64,000 nt of DNA from Phoronis australis (lineage: Eukaryota > Phoronida > Phoronidae): contig NMRA01000095.1 in the NCBI GenBank assembly GCA_002633005.1, positions 636,760 through 700,759 on the forward strand, read 5' to 3'. Numbering within the stretch: the stretch's first letter is position 1; each line of letters opens with the position of its first letter. This document shows, piece after piece, positions 1-13,030 of this stretch. The notes below the pieces were generated by a model. That model was not told the DNA's origin and ran no database searches. It saw only the letters and a list, made by a program, of their open reading frames with translations. The translations under genes were made by a program, and so were the position numbers.

Positions 1-3000
1 ATGTAGCGGTCACTTCATGTCAATTATAACAATACAATAGTATCATAGGAAGGGAAGGGGTCCTATCCCATCTCTAGATCTGCTTCTGGCATACCTGATT
101 AGACACCCAGGCAGTGATATTGGTAGACTTCCACTGGTTAAGAAATAGTACTTGTGGTCATCAAGTTATTAATCTCAGTTGGTCTAAAATTTAATTGGTG
201 AAATTTAATTGCGGATATTGTGTACACACCTGTGCTCAGAAGATTGATTAGTGACAGGTTCTGTGAGTAAGGATAGACCCTCCAGAGCTGAGCTATGACT
301 GAGTGACCTCTGGTGACACAGTGTGGAATCAGTTGTAAGCTTCAAACACTGGATACTGGCTTCACATTGCCAGTTGAAGGTTTTAAGCTACTAAGAATAG
401 AATAAAACTGTAAAACAGAAAATTAACTTTGATTCGATTTTAGATGAGTGATAGCTTAATTTGCATGCCTTATTTTCTTGATATAATTTTTATAGTAATT
501 TGAATTGTCCTTGTACATGGCACCAATGGCAGTTTTCATTTGAATAAATCCTACTTATAAATTTAGTCTCCCTTAGTTTGTTAAATGTTGGGAGCAAATT
601 ATTTGAACCGATGTCGGCCAAGGGCATCCTAAGGTCACTTGTCATAGTACACAGAAACAGCCCACATAGCAGTTCTGGTCTTGAACAATGGACAGACCTG
701 CAAACAAGATTACTGAAGTTTCTACTCTAGGGGTCTTAGTTCTTGGAACTCAGTTCTTCATAGATGTAAAATCTGGTGTCTTACTTGGTGGTAAATTCAA
801 TTAGCCTTGATCTCTCATTCTTAATCCATGGGTTGTTATACCTCAATTTATTATGTATAAATAAATAATTACTCATTGTACACGATGACCTCCACTGATA
901 ATCTTTGTTAATCTTCCCTGTTGATCGTTCAATTAATCATTGGTTTCTGATGTTAGCAACGTAAGAATCCCCAACTGATATAACACTGGATTAAGGAACA
1001 TCTCACACTGAGCGAGCTCTTAACTCATGCCTGCACTCCCCTGTGTTAATCAACTTGGACTGTCCCAGACAAGATCCACAGGAGTCCCCAGTCATTCTGG
1101 TCCTGGGTCAAAGGTCACTGGAAATAAAGGCAAACAATATTAGCTTGTGAGTAGCTTTCTACACAGTAATGCTAGTATGTTGATACACAGGGAATGTGGT
1201 CTTATTGTGATCATTATTAACTGAGGCTGGCTGGAGATTGGAGCTGTGTAAATGATTGGACATTATATGGTTAACTACAGTTGAGATGGATAACAAGGTA
1301 TTTGGAGGTTTATCCTAGCCATACATATTCACAGAAGTTGAATTGGAGTTCCCTGTTGGCAGATTCTGATGAGTGTTCAGATTAGCTGTTAATGGTTTCA
1401 GTAGTTAATTGTGTGGTGGAGATGTTGATGAGTTATGAAGTTAGGATTGTGATGGCTGAGTGAAAGGAGACTTATGTACTATTCGTGGCGCACTTGGTGT
1501 AATTGATTTAAGTGAAACTAGGAAGATAGCGATTATGTAATAAAGCCACTTTGGCAAAAGTTTGGTTTGGAATTTGATATTTAGGTCAAAGCAACTTCAT
1601 GTTGTCTTTTGTCTAATTAAGATTTGATTATGAATTTTCCTTCGTCTGACTTTTTATTTCACTTTCTTCTATTAATGTAGTTGTGGCGATAAATAGTCAT
1701 TGTAACTGGGAGTTGATAGTGACTAGTGTAACCATGTTAAATTCTAATTCTGCAACTCTCTCCAATAGCGGGGTGATTTAACTCTCCTGTTCAATGTATT
1801 CATATTAATATATCTTTAAGCCATCCCTAGCCAAATAGTTTGAATAGGAGGCTTTCAGTGGTCAAAGCCTTCCTTCATTGAATAGAGCTCCCTTGGAGGA
1901 AAGGGTTATGTAAGATGTTTAACCACTCCTGGTCTGTATAGGAAATCTTTGCACAATGAATAAATTGAAGTATGTACTTATTGAAATTTGATTTGTATAG
2001 GCTCATCTTGCAAGTCATAAATCACCAGCATGGGCCAGAGTTTAAAGGAGAAGTTGTAATATGAAGCATGTGCTGAAAGCCTGTTTTTAGGTTATTGTTC
2101 TGCGAGCATGCTAAAACTCTATTCACAGAATTGTTACTCATCTTTTTGTTGAGTTGAGGTCAGTGGCATTTTCAATGACTGAATCTAAATTTTGCTGTCA
2201 TATTTGTGAACTTTCAACAACTGTGGTGTTCGTTGTTTACCGCAACAGAATATTCAAACTCTTTAAGAGTTTCAAAACTCATACATGTCTTTGAAAGTCT
2301 GTACCAAATTCACGTATGTGTTTGAAAGTCCGTATCTTTACTGTAGAAAGTTGTGCTAAGTCTTGGAATAAGATACACTGAAATTATCAACTTTTGGACA
2401 CATATCAACTGTGAAATTTTTTGATTGGTTCATTCATTTCACCTCCCATTAAAAGGGCAAGTGATTATATTTGTGTATCAGTGCTCAAATTTTCGACGCT
2501 GGGACATGTACCGTTGGTGTTGCTTAGAAATCACTAATCTCAAAGTCTTCATAGTTTTTCAACTCTATGCAAGTAAGCCAAACTCGTCATGACAAACCTC
2601 AAACTCAACATAGTGACGAGTCAAAACAGGTTTTATAGAACACCAAGTGTGTGATTTATGAACTTAACATCCTGAGGGTCCTGTCACTTCAAAGTAATTA
2701 TGAATACAATCTCGTAAATGTGTGAGAAATGAATAGGAATAAACCAGCATTGTATATAATCAAAGTAACAACATTAGAGGCAAGTTTTGGGTCAAAATTG
2801 CCTGTTTTCTCCCATGCTGAGCCTAGTTCAGGAAGATATTTAGTGGGGCTTGAGCAGCCCAGTGGGTTGTGATATTGCCCTATAGTAGGGCTTGAGCTGC
2901 TGAGTACGGTGTGATATTGACCAATTTTGCTGCTGTATATGGAGTGTCTAAGGTTAATATAGAGGCCTTAATTTTCCCTGATAATTGGAAATGGACGGAA

Positions 3001-4941
3001 TTCACCGAATCTGACTTATTTCGTGGAATTAGCGGTTCGAATGGAATTTCTGTATTATAGTAGCACATGCTATTTTTCTGTGTTTTTGGACTGCACACTC
3101 GCCAGTACAAGTTTGCGCACTTGCATAACTAATTGTGCATGGAAAGTGCCATCCACACACAGACTTTCCTTAGAACAAGTTACTCCTGGAATGAGTTGCC
3201 TCTAAGTTTGAAGACTGTGTGGACGGTATTTAAACTAAGACAACTTAACCCACTAGTGACAATTTACTCCAATTTATCAAGGTGGGTTAACTTTTTTCTA
3301 ACGTAACTCGCGCCACTTCTAATTCCTGTGTGGCCGAAAATTTGGGGCAAGGCGGAATTAATTATCAACTGCGGTTACATACAGACAGGTTTTCTTTTGC
3401 GCGTGACACTCGCATAAGGTGCTCATTGTCATGCACAGAGTGACAACTTTGGCCTTACCCCAGTTATTGGATATGTGTGTTTGGACACTCCACTCAAAAG
3501 TGAGGTAAGTTGCACTAGTGCAAGTTGTTCTAGGGTAGGCTGTGTGTGGACTGGAACTTCAGTGTTTGGGTGCCTTGAAAGTACAAGACTCTTAAACTTT
3601 GAACAGACTTGTGGTTTGACTGTGCGATGACTCAACATTCCTCTGCAGTGAACCACATGCCCTAACATTATGATACAGTTGCAACATCCTCACAACAACA
3701 ACTCATTCAAGATTTCTCATTATTCAGTGTTCTATAAGTTTAGGCTAGATGTCTGTGCTTAAATTCTGGGAATCTTTTCCTCTTGCTGGACTCTATTTGT
3801 GTACAAGTCCGTTTTGGTTAACACTTATAATCTGATCAGATTGCAGGTCAGGAGATGTGTTGTGATTCTCAATAAATTATTAATTGAAAACTTGCAAATT
3901 AATCTTTAGAATGTTTGAATTTGAAATTGGGGTAGTATACCAACTGTGACTGACGGAAGGATATTTGAGATTGCTACTGGAATGCTGTTTTAATGGTCTT
4001 AGAGTTTGAATCATTTTTGTGCGCCTTCATATTCGTATGTGGGTGCTTTTTGCTATCATCTCTGTTTGGCATCCATCTACAGGTCGGACATCTGCTGCTG
4101 TATCCCCTCTAACCCTTGTAGGGTCTTTGTGAAATTTGTGGAGTGGACTCCTATGTAAGCGAGTATGAATGACCATGTTGTTCAGATGGATTCGACTACC
4201 GCCGACGCTGTACCACCCAGTGGACATTATATTTTTCACATTTGCCTTATCTTCATGGTTGTGTGGCAGACTTTCATGAAATTTGACAAATAGGTTGTTA
4301 GTAAGGAATCGGTGGCACCTATCATCAGAATTTTCCTTTCATTGTCATGAAGTAAGATAGAGCAAACTGTGACATTGCTCTAATTTTGGATAAAGCACAA
4401 TTTGAATTTTTTATGCGTCTGTATTATTTAACATTTGAAGGTATATTGCATGCTATTAAGTTAATATCAAATATGGCTATTACCCTGGGACATCCTGTGT
4501 CACACAATGGTGAGTGTCAAATTTTTTATTTAATTTTGCGACCGTCACAACTAACCGAGTCGTTAAGAACGTTAACATTTAAAAAGTCAAAACTTTTTGG
4601 TGGAGTTCATTGATGCTTTTTTGGCGTAAGAAACTGCTTCGTCCTTATTTTATCTTGTGTTTAGGTCAGCAATTTTCAACCCACCGATGTAGCACTCAAT
4701 ATATTGTTCGTACCAGTTTCTAGCAAAAAGTGGTCGCCACATTTGCCTTTCATATCTTTTAAAGGGTTCCAACAGTGTTGGGTATGTCCATAAATTTTCT
4801 AAAGATGGTCTGGTGGTAGGTTTTGTACAGAGTTTGAATATGGAAAAGCCTTGGTTTGGTGCTGCAAACCTTTTATGAGAAAATGAAATTTTTGTCTTAA
4901 ATTGATGATATTTCGGTGTAACTATAGTAAAAGTTGTAACT
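1..4941. other. Non-coding stretch, no exon supported
   Basis: AT-rich sequence with only short chance open frames. None shows a recognisable domain or an exon bounded by splice sites. The one local structure I noticed is a two-copy tandem duplication near 2840-2920. I saw no RNA gene. Confidence 0.6.
2840..2925. repeat. Two-copy tandem duplication, about 44 bp
   Basis: The segment beginning GGGCTTGAGCAGCCCAG and ending TGTGATATTG recurs about 44 bp later as GGGCTTGAGCTGCTGAG...TGTGATATTG. The two copies are slightly diverged and show no coding signal. Confidence 0.6.
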
Positions 4942-5238
4942 ATGGTGAAAATTCTCCAATATGAGACAGTGAAAAATTAATTATTTTGCCCATGGTCATA
5001 GCTTGTCCCAAATTCTAGAAATAGGCAATATATCGGCTGTCCCAAATTCAAGAATCACCAGAAAGACGGCAGAATTACCCACTCTGTAGATTGAAAACAC
5101 ACTGTCCAAAATTTAAGGAATATAGAGAACCCCAAAATCATTCTTGTTCCAAGTTCCAGAATCAAGGAAGTTCAGTTTTGCAGGAGATTCCGTGTCCCAA
5201 ATTGTAGAGGCTATCTCAAATTGCAGAATTTTTACTGT
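4942..5238. mobile_element. MITE-like repeat, family B copy 1
   Basis: A diverged element of about 300 bp with imperfect terminal inverted repeats: GGTGAAAATTCTCCAATATG at the left and the inverse of a GAATTTTTACTGT end at the right. The interior shares phrases with copies at 49091-49357 and about 61155-61438, such as 'cccaaattcaagaatca', 'actctgtagattgaaaa' and 'tcccaaattgtagag'. No open frame is shared, so it is probably a non-autonomous DNA transposon. The transposase superfamily is unknown. Confidence 0.55.
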
Positions 5239-6805
5239 AAGCACTGACACTAAGGGTACATTCTGAGTGTAGTTGAGACTGGTATGACTGAGACAGTGTG
5301 TGATGCTGAGGCTGGCCACTGACACACATAAATGCTGTTTTGTTGAGTTATCTTACTTCTATTATGGTGTTATGAAAGACACCTTTGTCCAGAAATCAAT
5401 ATGCCTACGTTTTTTTATAACCAGATGCTTTGTTGGCGTGGATAAATGATTTGGGCTCATGCTCGGCGGGAGGTTAATAAAGAAAGATGCTGCTATTAAT
5501 GTACCTCATAGTTGGTCTAGATTTTTTTCACTCGCAGCCGCTCTGCAAAGGGGCTGCTCTTTACTGTTACATTTGTAAGTCTTCATGAAAAGGTTTTTGT
5601 GGTAAGGTTTTGTTTGCAGCCATCCATAAATTACTATGTTAGCTTGGGTGCTTCAGCCAGTTTATAATTGGATTGGAAATTTCATGGTTGACCTGGTGTT
5701 CTTTAGGAAATAGAAATTCCCTTGCCTGTTTTGTGTGAAGCAGGGTACTTACACTAAACAAATAGCATAGTAGTTGGAGTATTTGTCACACTCTGCCTCT
5801 TCAGAGATCTGATTCTGCAAGCCTCTGTGGTGGAATAACAGTGGACAGTCTAGGATCAATAATCAGATATCTAGATACGGGAATCGTCTCTTAATATTCA
5901 TTAATTTTTTATTTCATTTGGCTTCGCTTGTTGCCCAATCACAATGCTGTCTCCACACGAGTACACCGGCCTGCACACGGCTTATCATCAGGCTATTTGT
6001 CACAGTGCTCGGCGTAATAACTACCTTGACTACGATTTAATTGCGAAGTAATTTGTCCGCCACGCAGGTGGTAGTGTTTCTGAGATGATGCTTGGTCTTA
6101 ATTATATCTAATATTGTCTGACGAGTGAAAACAAATCAGTCAACTGTTCGCCTGCAGTTGATGCTTTCGAGTTGTTGAGTGCTAAAGATCTCGATCTCAT
6201 TTTGTGAAATAGCCTAAAGTGCCCGCATCCACCTTAGATATTAAAGTGAAAAGAAACATAGCCCTGAATGTTGTGAGTGAGAGCTATTTCGTCGATTGTG
6301 CGATAAACGTTTTTCAAATGCATTGTGGGGAGGTTATTGGCTCGTAAACATCCGGTGATCTCTTGTAATTTGTGGACGTAACCTGATTCACACTTAGTGG
6401 CTTCAACATGCCTCAAGAATCTTTTGTTCAAAATTCTTGTTAATCAGTTTATTCAATACACGCTGAGCCTCGTTTTCAATCTTTTATTTTATGATGGTTG
6501 TTTTTTTGTACCGCAACAAAAGGTATGTTGCAGTGGACCCATGCAAACAAATGAAGTGCCGTTTTCTATCATATTGGTTTTACATGTCACTAAATTATCT
6601 TTGGTATCACTGGATATTTATGAGCCAACAGCCGTCTCACAATACACCATAAAGCTTCAAAAGTTATCCGCTGGATAAGTTTGATTGTTGCATGACTTCA
6701 GGTGCATTGTTCAACAATAACAACGTGACGCGTGATAATGCGACGTCATTGTTGCTATACGGCGTATAACTTTTATGCAACTGGACCCTGATGAATGTCT
6801 GCATT
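5239..6805. other. Non-coding stretch
   Basis: Short overlapping open frames on both strands, none with a recognisable domain or plausible splice borders. I see no RNA gene or other feature here. Confidence 0.55.
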
Positions 6806-7266
6806 GCCGTAGATGTCTACAGTGCGGTAGATGTCTACAGTGCGGTAGATGTCTACAGTGCGGTAGATGTCTACAGTGCCGTAGATGTCTATAGTGCCGT
6901 AGATGCCTACAGTGCCGTAGATGTCTACAGTGCCATAGATGTCTACAGTGTCGTAGATGTCTACAGTGCTGTAGATGTCTACAGTGCTGTAGATGTCTAC
7001 AGTGCGGTAGATGTCTACAGTGCCGTAGATGTCTACAGTGCCGTAGATGCCTACAGTGCCGTAGATGCCTACAGTGCCGTAGAAGTCTACAGTGACGTAG
7101 ATGTCTACAGTGCCGTAGATGTCTACAGTGCCGTAGATGTCTACAGTGCCGTAGATGTCTACAGTGCCGTAGATGTCTACAGTGCCGTAGATGTCTACAG
7201 TGCCGTAGATGTCTACAGTGCCGTAGATGTCTACAGTGCCGTAGATGTCTACAGTGCCTTAGATGT
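6806..7266 (+). repeat. 18-bp minisatellite, about 25 copies
   Basis: About 25 head-to-tail copies of an 18-bp unit with consensus GCCGTAGATGTCTACAGT. There are only substitutions and no indels, so one frame stays open for 169 codons (positions 6791-7300) and would encode repeats of V-D-V-Y-S-A. A second forward frame (C-R-R-C-L-Q) is also open across the array. Each unit carries GTAGA and TCTAC arms two bases apart, so every repeat can form a small hairpin. Nothing flanking supports translation, so I call it a satellite-type array rather than a gene. Confidence 0.9.
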
Positions 7267-7300
7267 AATCTCGGAATTACTAGGTTTCCTTTTGTGGTGA

Positions 7301-8105
7301 TGAACTAAGTGAAATTTTCAGAGCAGAAACTTACGTGTTTTGGGTTTACTAGTTTAGGACTCAATGTGGAAAACGCAGGAATTTTTTCTCGTTTTTAATT
7401 TCTTGCCATTTTTAAACTCTCTGCTATACCTATCATCAAACAATATTTTGAATAGTTGGCAGTATTCTAGGCATTGAGTCCTTAAGGGAATGTAAAAGAT
7501 TAATTTTGGCTGTTAATTTTCTTCAGACAGCTGTCTACAGCGAAAATTCCCACCTTGATGACATTTTCAATCTCAAGATGTTTCAGCCTCAAATTAAAAA
7601 TTTCAAGTCGAAGCCAGGAAATCCTGGTAAAAATATTCTTGAAGTCTGGATAGCTCGTAATACTTTACTGAGATGATTACCTTTATAATCCTGAACTAAA
7701 AGAATCCAGAGGATAAAAAACCATTGAAGCCACTGTTTTGCAGTTTACAAACGAATCCATGTGGGTGTTTTTCTGTGGTTGGATTAAAAGTTCAGCAGAG
7801 TTTATTTTTCCCAGAACTCCATTGTCCCCTTTCTGTAAAACCACAACACTGTCTTGGTTGAGCAGTTCACTCAGTGTTACAAGAGGATATACGAAGGTGT
7901 AGGCTTGGCCTAGCTTCATAGACCTTGTTTGAACAGTCACACACCTTGCTTGAACTGTAATCACTTTGTTGGTTATGCTAGCTTTAACTAAAGAACACCA
8001 GAGTTGAAGTACTTTAAAAACACCTTAGTTTCAGGCTCTGAAAAGGTAATTATATTTGTAAACCTGGGTGCCAACTTGTGTCCATAATTTCTGAACAATG
8101 GTTAT
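7301..8105. other. Non-coding stretch
   Basis: No exon, RNA gene or clear repeat seen between the 18-bp minisatellite and the CAGA-type simple repeat. Confidence 0.5.
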
Positions 8106-8150
8106 GTGACAGGCAGGCAGACAGACAGACAAACAGGCAGACAGACAAAC
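8106..8150. repeat. CAGA/CAGG simple repeat
   Basis: An imperfect tetranucleotide tract built from CAGG, CAGA and CAAA steps, about 45 bp long. Confidence 0.8.
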
Positions 8151-10315
8151 ATATTGACATCACACTCAAACATGTGCATATTAGTGCGGTTAAATTTCTT
8201 CAAATTTGAGCAAATCTTGTAGCCAAACTTATCATTCTCCGTTCCACACTCGTGATGCCTGATATGCTGACACAAAATTAAATTTTGTAAAACTATTTTT
8301 GTTGAAAAATTTGACAAAACAGTATTTCTCTTTTCTGTAGTCAGCAGTGTACCGTTCCTCAGTTACCTTAGGTATGTAATCATATCTTAAGCTGAGGTGA
8401 TGATCGCGAGTAGCGCCCAGCAGATAATCGTTATCTCACAGGTATTGCAATAGATAACAAGTCCCAAGGCTGTGATTCAGGTTCAGCATATAGATGGGGC
8501 AGATGTTATGTACAAGATTTCTGCATATTGTCGCGGCAACAGTGCAAAATGGTATGTGCAGTTGATTGGTCACCTAAGGCCAGAATGGGGCAGACTAGTG
8601 GAATTTCACTCGGTCAAATATTTCAATGAAAGTACTGATTAAGAAAACTTCCCCTCGTTAGTGTTGTATGTTCAGTCTGGCTGTTACCTAATAATACGTG
8701 ACAAAATTTTGGTTTCATCTGGTGTGCCGTTGAAATTTTGAAAAATGCAATCACTTTTAATTATTTTCGTCACAAATTGAAGAATTTCGCGGTAAACAAG
8801 CGTTACTGATTAATGAACCATATACTAACACAAATTTTTCTGTCTTCATAATGTTTCTCCTTGTAGAATTTTTAAATTCCATCTTGCCTTCAGATGGTAA
8901 TGCATGGTCTTTAATGTCCTTTCATTCCAATTTGTTTTGATGGATCATGGTATATAACAGATATTTCCTTTTATTCTACAACTAGTGTAATTGCTGCCTC
9001 ATCGTTAGAGCACAGTGGAAGACAACATAGCGCAATTAATATGGCTGTATACATGTGCTTAATTTAAATAGCTACGGAGGCTCATCACCTCTAAGACTTG
9101 CGATAGGTGTAAATCAAATGACAAGCTATAGTGTTAATCTGTGTCCAGCCAATAACAGGGACATCAGATCTCATGATAAATCGCACAAGCGGATTAGTTT
9201 TCTAGCTACTGAACGCTGTGAAAGACAGACACAAAAATCAATAGGACTACAAAAGAGTTGCAGACATACACTCGAGATTAGCGACGCTTTAACGTCAGCT
9301 ATCCTTACTACGATGACGTTAATTAGTACAAGTCGGTGATGGCTATATATGTGTAATTAACAAACTGCAATCTATTGTTTCACTATCTACAGTTTAGTTC
9401 TTCCTGCGCGACTACCAGTTTTCCTTGTCAATTTGCCGATGTGGTCACGCTTGTCTAAGAATTGGGTCACTTTACAGCTTGTTCACTCGCTACTTTCTTC
9501 TGTGTAATGTTTTATTTAGTTCCTAGACAGCTTACGTCTAGTGGGTTGCCCATAATCCGGTAATCTAATAATTGTGATCTAATGTAAATTGATAATACTA
9601 CCCATGCTAGAGTGTAATAGAGAGGATTGATATGATTTTGATGAGAATTAGATAATTGAAAATATCAATCTCTTCAAATTCTATTTCTTTATTTGGCTTT
9701 ATTCAGCGAAAGTCACGGTAGGATTGAGAGCCTGTGCCGCATCTCTAGAGATGTTGCATCAGGTGATGAGAGCAGTGTTAGATATAGTGGATGTCTCATC
9801 AGGTGTTGAGAGTAGTCTTAGATTTAGTGGCACTTACCCACCTCTTAACAGCTTGTTGAGATTAATGAGGATGAGAAACTGATCAGTTAGTTCAAAGGTC
9901 ATCCTTTCAGAACAATTGTCTGTAGCATTTGCAGTTTTGGTAGTTAGTAATTGCTAAAATTGATTACTTAAGTTATTGTATGTTGGTAGTGATGGTGTGG
10001 AATATAAAAATAATGTAGATTGAATTAGAAAATTATAAAGCATTTACTAGGTGCGAGTTATCTTTCGTGGTAAAATAAAATAATAAGACTGAAATTTCAC
10101 TTGTCTGCCATATTGGGTCTTGAAAAGTGACTAACCAGTAGGGCCAAGTTTGAAAGTTTAACCAATGAATGCCATGTAGTTTTTGACTCGAGTCTCATTT
10201 GAAATTGATGGTCTTGGCGTAACAGCAGTCACAAGAAAATTGCGCATTTTGGTGTCTTCTAGACTCTGTTGTTTTATCTTCATTGTACTTGTGGTGTGAT
10301 CTGTTGAACATAACA
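8151..10315. other. Non-coding stretch with a short tandem duplication
   Basis: No coding signal. At about 9753-9832 a segment of roughly 42 bp ('catcaggtg.tgagag.agt.ttaga') occurs twice in tandem. Around 8700-8810 phrases such as 'gaaattttgaaaaatgcaat' and 'gtcacaaattgaagaat' resemble the family A MITE-like repeats described at 28.0, 33.0 and 39.0 kb. Confidence 0.5.
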
Positions 10316-10340
10316 ATGAAAGCGCTCCGAGGAGCAAACC

Positions 10341-10562
10341 TTGGCGAAATTAACCAAAAAGATGACGATAAAGATGATGACGAAGATGGTGGCGAGGATG
10401 AACAAAAGAAGTAATAATAACATACACATGATGAAAGTAGAAGTCCGAAATCAGTATGAAAAAGGCTAGTCTTGAGCGACACTTGGCGAAATTAAGGAAA
10501 AGACGGAGATGATGACGAAGATGATGACGAATATGATGATGGTGGTGGCGATGATGAACAAC
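10341..10562 (+). repeat. GAT/GAC-rich duplicated segment
   Basis: Two degenerate copies about 145 bp apart, each beginning TTGGCGAAATTAA and running into a GAT/GAC/GAA-rich tract that ends 'gatgaac'. The first copy lies in a 32-codon open frame from an ATG at about 10316 that would encode an Asp/Glu-rich tail. The second copy has shifted frame. This looks like an expanded trinucleotide-like repeat rather than a conserved acidic protein. Confidence 0.6.
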
Positions 10563-12732
10563 ATCACAACATTCATATGACGAACTGCGACTGCTTTCCA
10601 CGGCATGTCAATGTCTGCCAAGAGTGTTTAAAAAGTGATCAAAATGTATTCTCCCCAATTGGCCTTTTTTCCAGCTGACTGAATGTTCATCATCTGGACC
10701 ATGTGAATCATTTAGGACGAGGCTTGCTGTCCATGCCAGACGGTGTAGGTTATGATATCAGAGCCAATCAGACAATACCTCTGCGCATATCCTTGGCTGA
10801 TTGATCATTAGGAAGGAATGTCAGCTATTCTGCTTCAGTTTTCCTGCTAAGTCCGCATGTACCACACACTTGGGTTGTGTTGTGGTAAGACTGACTCTGA
10901 CCTGCTGTCTTGGAGTGACCTTTGGCTTTTGGGGTCACGTGTGTTGATTGGTCAAGAACACAACATGAGTGCAGTCAAAACCACCTCGGTGGTTGTAGTC
11001 ATGTCTTCCTTCTATTGCCATAGTTCATGGCTAAAACATGGTTGTGTCATGCTGACGCATAAGAACAAGCTGACTATAACACTGTGAAACTAGTGTGTGG
11101 TACAAGTCTGGCAATTATGTGCATTTGAAATGTGTTGATGTGTTAGCGCGGTACTGAAAATCAGAGCCGCGCAGTTTGAATGTGGAAACACTCTGTGTTT
11201 CGACTTAGTTGCTGATGCAACATTACCTTAAAGCTGCCCGCGGTACCATCTGCATCTGTAAGAACCTGCTTTCCCGTGGAATACGATTCGAAGATTTTTG
11301 ATAATGCGAGTTAGCATTTGTAATTTTATTCAATTTTGATGTGGATTGAAGAGAATTGTCTGATTGCTTTTCATTTAGATTTGGACTGTAAACGCGATTT
11401 TGTATAATTTGAAATTGACCATTTGTACTCGACCTAATTATCACTTGTATTTGACTTTAAAAACATTGTTTTAACCCCGACACAAAAAACAAAGCTGCAT
11501 TTGTAAAGATTTGACATTATCCCCGTCAGTAGGGAGTTGAATCATCCCAGAGTTTTCGTTCTTCTGCCCCAGTAATCACCCATTTCTGTGAGGTTGTGTG
11601 AATTCTAAGGTATGTTAGGTAAATCAACTTGAGTGCACCCAGGTGTACACAGTGTCCTACTGTGCACCCAGCTGCACACCACCGTGTCATTTCTGTACAA
11701 TGAAAGTTGTCGTACTTGCGCAAGTTCAAATCTCAGTTAGATGACGCTTAATTATGCATAAAATTGATCGCTATCTATAAATCTCCCGTGGCTAGGATTT
11801 TTTCTTGTTGAGATTGTTAACAACTGGAGCAAGACGTGTGCATGGTTGAGATTGAAAAAAATAGTCTGTTGTTCTGGTGAGTCTTGTAACCTGTGTCTTT
11901 TATTGCACTGTCCAGTGATGCGGGCCATGTGATATTTTTCACACGTTGCCATGGCTGATAGTTTTTCAGTTGTAGGTTTGTGTTGTATCTGCACGCTCAT
12001 AATTATGCTAATTTATTACAGGAACTAAACGACACTGCTACTTAAACATCATCTATGCTAAACAAAGTGCAGTTGTATTTATTGATAACTTGTATTTGTG
12101 AAAAAAAAGTTCTGAAAATAGGTGACCTTTGCACTAATGACGTACCTTGGGGGCTCACATAGCCTGCATCACGTCACGATACTCAGTGGATACAGCTAAG
12201 TGATTATTTTCAACGTAAAACTCGTTCTTAAAATCATTTAGCTGTTTTCAACCCCTGCATCATATTCACCTCGTCGCTATAAGTCGTATTTTTAACTAAT
12301 TTGACCAAGCAATCACAGATATAAGGAATTAGTGTACAAGTTCCACTTTAAGAAAATACAGCCTGTACCCTGCTCGGTGAAACAAGGATTATCCATCTCG
12401 ACTTACTGTACTAACATTCTCGTTCTTTTATCAAAGGCTCTTAGATTAAAATTATTATACAGTGCCCTCTCCTTCAGCTTTGTTTGTTTGACGTAACCTA
12501 TATGTACATGGCCTAGATATGAAGTTATCATACAGGAAATGCTATTTATGTTTATGTTGCAGTTTTCTTAGGACAACATTTACAAGTGAATCACCTGAAA
12601 ATTCCTGTTTCTCCACATTTCCTGTAATCGTTAGATGAGCGTAGACTTGTTGTTTACAGTTGACCCTATTGTTGACCTACCTGATCAATGTGGACACACT
12701 TTCTCAATGGGATTGATTCAGCCATCTTTCTC
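10563..12732. other. Non-coding stretch
   Basis: Only small chance open frames on both strands. I recognise no domain, RNA gene or organised repeat. Confidence 0.5.
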
Positions 12733-13030
12733 TTAAGGCCCTTTCACCCTAACTTAACTCTGATATGAGTGTAGCGCCGACGTAATTGAATCGTTCATAC
12801 CAGCTTCAGTAGTTAAGAGCTTCGAGGTAAATGCTAGGTGACGCTGTCGTCATTGAAGTAATCACAAGGTAGCGCTGATGCATCCCATGCACGTTAAGAT
12901 TTTTTTAATGTGACAATTATGGAAAAGTTACATGTGCTTATTGATATAAAACTTGTTTTCAGTTTGATTGGTGATTAATTGAGCAAAATATATGTAACTA
13001 TTAGCGACAACATTGCTCTTTAATTATTGA
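12733..13030. mobile_element. TTAA-flanked MITE-like element, partial copy
   Basis: The left end is TTAA followed by GGCCCTTTCA. The interior shares 'aactctg.tatgagtg.agcg', 'acaaggtagcgctgat.atccc.tgca' and 'ttggtgatta.ttga.caaaatata' with the complete copy at 37986-38432. The matching right end is not visible, so this copy appears truncated. TTAA target duplication with a GGCCC terminus is typical of piggyBac-type elements; that assignment is inference. Confidence 0.6.

Noticed and set aside
3033-3050. GGTTCGAATGGAATT resembles a tRNA T-loop (B box)
   Set aside because: I could not find a matching acceptor stem, D-arm or anticodon arm upstream.
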